A stretch of 64,000 nucleotides of DNA from B30-G6 sp963701385 (GTDB taxonomy: Bacteria > Desulfobacterota > Desulfobacteria > Desulfobacterales > B30-G6). The stretch spans positions 124,001-188,000 of the forward strand of contig CAVOZW010000027.1 of NCBI GenBank assembly GCA_963701385.1, read 5' to 3'. Both the position numbers and the translations under genes were made by a program. Under the pieces are notes generated by a model. It was not told the DNA's origin. It saw only the letters and a program-made list of their open reading frames with translations, and did no database searches. Positions 61,368-64,000 of the stretch are shown in pieces (the first letter of the stretch is position 1; the number at the start of each line of letters is the position of its first letter).

Positions 61368-62258
61368 ATGGCTGGAATGCTGAAAACTATCGCCTGGAAT
61401 GGCATTTGCTTGTGCGTGCCTTGCGCATGGGATCTTGTCCGGATTGACACACGGCACCTGTTTTTCGACAATCATGCCCGTCCTGCCATGGAAATCAAAT
61501 GGAGGCCCGTAAAGGGTCGTTTCTCCCATCGCTCACATCTAAAAAAACTCATCGCTCAGCAAAAACACTATCCGGACCGGCATGTTGAAGCATGGCATCT
61601 GCCGTCCACCTGGGAAAAGGCCCTTTCAAACTTTATCGCCAAGGGATTTTCTTGGCAGTCTGGAACTGAAAATGGACGGGGTGCCATTCTGTTCTGTTCT
61701 GGCTGCAAGACAGCCATCATTTTCCAGATTTTCAATATGGCCGATCATTTGACCGATGAAACAACTCTCGAGATGCTGAAAAGCCTTCAAGATCACCGCA
61801 GCGACCACCAAACAGACTGGACTGTTTTCGACATCCACGCCCGCTTGCCCAAAACCTTTCAACTGGTCGACTATTTATTTAAACCTGGGAATTACAAACT
61901 TGCTTTGTCAGATGGATATCAAGCGCTCAAGCTCTTTCGATGGGCACCGGCATCTGCCTTTCTGTCACAAAGCAACCTGGCACAGTTTGCAGCAAGCTCG
62001 CTGGCATTTGAACAGCAGAACCTGGTCTCGACCCGCTTTCTTGATCACCCCGCTGTGGAATGGCGATCAAACACAACTGCCCGCTGGCACAATTGGCTGG
62101 GCCGGTTCAAACGAAAACCGGTCTTCCACTGGGTGCGTGTTTGGCATTTGGCAGAAAAAAATCGGATCCTGGGAATTCGATTCGACAGCAAAAGGCCTAT
62201 TGACATGGATCTGATGACAACTATCAGTGCCAATTATAGTGTCAGAATCAAATTTTGA
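61368..62258 (+). CDS. Hypothetical protein next to a PqqD-like gene, 296 aa
   Basis: This protein seems cytoplasmic and is not recognised. The start (LKTIAWNGICLCVPCAW and RPAMEIKWRPVKG) reads as a small beta domain, and the middle has GAILFCSGCKTAIIFQIF. The second half is rich in Trp and Phe (RWHNWLGRFKRKPVFHW). It follows the exported protein by 12 bases and is followed after 13 bases by the PqqD-like gene, so the pair is likely translated together. The start is uncertain; ATG 61377 is an alternative. Confidence 0.6.
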   Translation: MAGMLKTIAWNGICLCVPCAWDLVRIDTRHLFFDNHARPAMEIKWRPVKGRFSHRSHLKKLIAQQKHYPDRHVEAWHLPSTWEKALSNFIAKGFSWQSGTENGRGAILFCSGCKTAIIFQIFNMADHLTDETTLEMLKSLQDHRSDHQTDWTVFDIHARLPKTFQLVDYLFKPGNYKLALSDGYQALKLFRWAPASAFLSQSNLAQFAASSLAFEQQNLVSTRFLDHPAVEWRSNTTARWHNWLGRFKRKPVFHWVRVWHLAEKNRILGIRFDSKRPIDMDLMTTISANYSVRIKF

Positions 62259-62271
62259 AACATCACCGAAT

Positions 62272-62658
62272 ATGAAATTTTCGAAAAAAAAATCCAATCG
62301 CTCACAGCTAACAAAAAGTCAGGCCCTGACGCTGGTACCTGTCAAGAGCATTGAAATCTCCGAAATAACCCTAAAATCCGGGCATACCGTTATCCGTTAC
62401 CCCGTCACCATGCGGCCCTGGATGGCGAAGTGGATCCAGAAATTCAAGGGCTCTGCCCTGCAGGTTGGATCAAGGAAGCTGCAGTTAGACAATCTGGGAA
62501 CCGACGTCTGGAAAATGATCGATGGGAAACGAACGGTTAGGAATATTGCCGACGCATTTGCCGAGTCTCATCAACTGGGGTATCGGGAAGCCGAGATGGC
62601 TGTCACCCAGTTTCTCAGGGATCTGGGCAAGCGTGGGCTGATTGGCATGCAAGAATAA
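62272..62658 (+). CDS. PqqD-like peptide-binding protein
   Basis: This 128-residue protein has a PqqD-type winged-helix domain in its C-terminal half: LQLDNLGTDVWKMIDGKRT, then VRNIADAFAE, YREAEMAVTQFLRDLGKRG. PqqD-family domains bind the leader of precursor peptides or act as chaperone adaptors in RiPP systems. A basic N-terminal arm (about 1-40) precedes it. No radical-SAM or precursor peptide gene was found next to it. Its TAA is inside a palindrome. Confidence 0.8.
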   Translation: MKFSKKKSNRSQLTKSQALTLVPVKSIEISEITLKSGHTVIRYPVTMRPWMAKWIQKFKGSALQVGSRKLQLDNLGTDVWKMIDGKRTVRNIADAFAESHQLGYREAEMAVTQFLRDLGKRGLIGMQE

Positions 62659-62677
62659 ATTCGTGGGGCGAATTTAT
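62655..62677. repeat. Stem-loop palindrome containing the stop codon (copy 3)
   Basis: ATAAATTCGT-GGG-GCGAATTTAT, a 10-bp stem with one G-T wobble. The stop TAA of the PqqD-like gene is in the left arm, as in the copies at 11853 and 38142. Confidence 0.65.
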
Positions 62678-62719
62678 GAAACTCGATGATGTCGCTTTTT
62701 TTAAACTGCCACAAGATCG

Positions 62720-63058
62720 CTAGAAGGACTTGAGCGCTTCATCCATTGTCCCCACGATCGGCAGAAAGGTATCAAAGCCTGCGATTTCAAAGACTTCCTT
62801 TACATAATCCTGCATGGAACAAAGCATGATCTGGCCTTTCTCGCGGTGCAGTGCCTTGGTAGCTTTCAAAATGACGCGCAGGCCTGCACTGGAAATGTAA
62901 TCGATATTCTTGAAATCGATCACCATCTGTATCGATCCATCCGATATCGCACCAAAGATCTTTTCTTCGAAGTCCTGGGACGTGTTGGAATCAAGTCGGC
63001 CGTTGAGTTTGAAAACACAGATAGTTTCTTGTATTTCTTCAATTATTTCCATAAACAT
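62720..63058 (-). CDS. STAS-domain anti-sigma factor antagonist
   Basis: This 112-residue protein is a single STAS domain with the conserved phosphorylatable Ser region FKNIDYISSAGLRVIL (about 48-63) and a typical end. It would bind the anti-sigma kinase encoded next to it, in a partner-switch. A GGAGG site precedes the ATG by 6 bases. Genes 62720 and 63074 are separated by 15 bases. Confidence 0.9.
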   Translation of the reverse strand: MFMEIIEEIQETICVFKLNGRLDSNTSQDFEEKIFGAISDGSIQMVIDFKNIDYISSAGLRVILKATKALHREKGQIMLCSMQDYVKEVFEIAGFDTFLPIVGTMDEALKSF

Positions 63059-63073
63059 ACCTCCAAAACTAGC

Positions 63074-63502
63074 TTAGTCCTGTTTTTGAATTTTACGTTT
63101 AAGAACAAGAATGTTTTTATCCGCGAGCCGTTGATATTGAACATCGTCCATCAGTTTTCTGATGAGATGAATGCCTAAACCGCCGATCTTACACTCCTCG
63201 ATACCACACTGAAAATCAGGCGTCTTTGACGCCAGTGGGTTAAAAGGAAGACCATCATCTTCTATGCACATGTGCAGCAGATCTCCCTCGATGGTGATGA
63301 CAATTTTGATGGTATGTTCCTGCTGGTCCTGGAAGCCATACGAGATAATATTGGTGAACAGTTCATCGAGAGCCAGATTCATTTCAAAGATGGACTTGTC
63401 CGAAATACCGATGCTTCGGCCGATCTCTTCACAGGTCTGGCATAAATGATCCAGTTCGGACAAATTATTTTTCAGCTCAAGATGATATACTTTCTTGGGC
63501 AT
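63074..63502 (-). CDS. RsbW-like anti-sigma/serine kinase (HATPase)
   Basis: This 142-residue GHKL ATPase has the N-box MNLALDELFTNIISYGF and the G-box segment IEDDGLPFNP followed by GGLGIHLIRKLMDD. It would phosphorylate the STAS protein and bind a sigma factor or an output domain. I chose ATG 63502, which has AAGG just upstream; the longer open frame starts without one. The output protein is not in view. Confidence 0.88.
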   Translation of the reverse strand: MPKKVYHLELKNNLSELDHLCQTCEEIGRSIGISDKSIFEMNLALDELFTNIISYGFQDQQEHTIKIVITIEGDLLHMCIEDDGLPFNPLASKTPDFQCGIEECKIGGLGIHLIRKLMDDVQYQRLADKNILVLKRKIQKQD

Positions 63503-63627
63503 CTGCCTTAACCTTTCCAAGGGATTGTCTTTAAACGAACAATAACACATCAACCGTCTCGCATCAACAACGAGGGTTGTTAAGGTCTATTGAAAACAAG
63601 ACCATTCGCCCATGATCGATGAACCAG

Positions 63628-64000
63628 CTATAGCAAACTGACGCCGAGCTCCTTCATACAGTCAGTGCATTGATCTGTGCGGTTTGACAGGAAACTTTTT
63701 TCCCATCCATCGACACCGGCCACAAGCGCTTTGATCAGACTGGGCATGAGGTCCTGAAACTGGGACAGGGTGCGCGTAAATTTTTCCCTGGCAATGACAA
63801 GACAGTTCGTTTCCGATACCGCCTTCAGGGAAAACAGTCGCTGCATCGGGCCCATCAGAGAAAACCCACCAAAAAATTCGCCTTCCCGGCATTGACGAAT
63901 CTCCCTGATGAGACCTTCTTTTTCCCTTTCCAGCACGGCATGGCCACTGATAATATAAAAAGCCTGCCCGTCGTCCTCGCCCTGACGAAAGAGATACTCT
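63628..64000 (-). CDS. Cyclic nucleotide-binding (CRP-like) domain protein, cut by the window edge
   Basis: The frame runs from the window edge (EYLFRQGEDDGQAFYIISG) through EGEFFGGFSLMGPMQR and ends CTDCMKELGVSLL. These are the cNMP-binding beta-barrel features (G-E-x-F-G-x, with A-V instead of the usual R-x-A). Only about 124 residues, the later part, are visible. No helix-turn-helix is seen in the part shown; it ends soon after the barrel, so it may be a sensor without a DNA-binding domain. It probably belongs with the STAS and kinase genes. Confidence 0.8.
   Translation of the reverse strand, partial: EYLFRQGEDDGQAFYIISGHAVLEREKEGLIREIRQCREGEFFGGFSLMGPMQRLFSLKAVSETNCLVIAREKFTRTLSQFQDLMPSLIKALVAGVDGWEKSFLSNRTDQCTDCMKELGVSLL

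Noticed and set aside
1..64000. tRNA, rRNA or CRISPR loci
   Set aside because: I saw no T-loop/acceptor pairs in tRNA arrangement, no rRNA-like stretch, and no regularly spaced repeat with unique spacers; the 34-bp array at 57886 has no spacers.

Overview
This looks like chromosomal DNA of a Gram-negative anaerobe of the Desulfobacterota, most likely a sulfate reducer near Desulfosarcina/Desulfobacteraceae. This is an inference. It rests on gene content (an alternative complex III joined to a cbb3-type oxidase, a liv-type transporter with an acyl-CoA ligase, many multiheme or lipobox proteins), a moderate GC content, and several intergenic palindrome families of the kind common in that group. 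No rRNA, tRNA or CRISPR array was found.

Layout. 0-3 kb (minus): the end of a surface-polysaccharide cluster with a frameshifted glycosyltransferase, a hexapeptide acetyltransferase and a GSCFA protein. 3.2-19 kb (mostly plus): an envelope locus. It holds a very short FtsX-type permease, a LolD-type ATPase, a 1649-residue protein fusing a degenerate M28 peptidase to an FtsX permease, two large OPT-like multipass proteins, a divergent MFS exporter, and a MoxR / DUF58 / DUF4129 trio. 19-25 kb: a probable MITE, a small unknown gene, a Tat-exported M15/YcbK-like protein, and a MacB-like ABC system sandwiched between two lipoproteins.

25.3-38.1 kb (plus): one long respiratory locus encoding alternative complex III (ActB-C-D-F-A, and later E) wrapped around cbb3 oxidase genes. 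CcoO carries an extra heme domain, and the CcoP membrane anchor appears as a separate small protein. The locus ends with a CcoI-type copper ATPase. Together they would carry electrons from quinol to oxygen. 38.2-46.4 kb (plus): UbiG- and UbiE-type methyltransferases, a sugar-phosphate cyclase of the dehydroquinate synthase / 2-deoxy-scyllo-inosose synthase superfamily, a remnant of an intervening-sequence four-helix-bundle protein, a xylose-isomerase-like TIM barrel, a frameshifted DedA / ATP-grasp fusion, and an OlsF-like bifunctional acyltransferase for ornithine lipids.

46.4-57.8 kb (minus): an ABM-domain protein, an EamA permease, a small secreted protein, a TauE/SafE-like plus YtkA-like pair (probable metal or cbb3 maturation), a decayed short-chain dehydrogenase, a complete branched-chain-amino-acid-type ABC transporter interrupted by an acyl-CoA synthetase gene, and a UbiA prenyltransferase. 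58-64 kb: a zinc-ribbon protein, a UbiB/AarF kinase, two unknown proteins with a PqqD-like protein, and a minus-strand STAS / RsbW-like kinase pair followed by a cyclic-nucleotide-binding protein cut by the window edge.

The parts most worth following are the M28-FtsX / OPT / MoxR envelope locus, the rearranged ACIII-cbb3 locus, the cyclase and methyltransferase neighbourhood, and a family of small palindromes that repeatedly contain the stop codon of the preceding gene.
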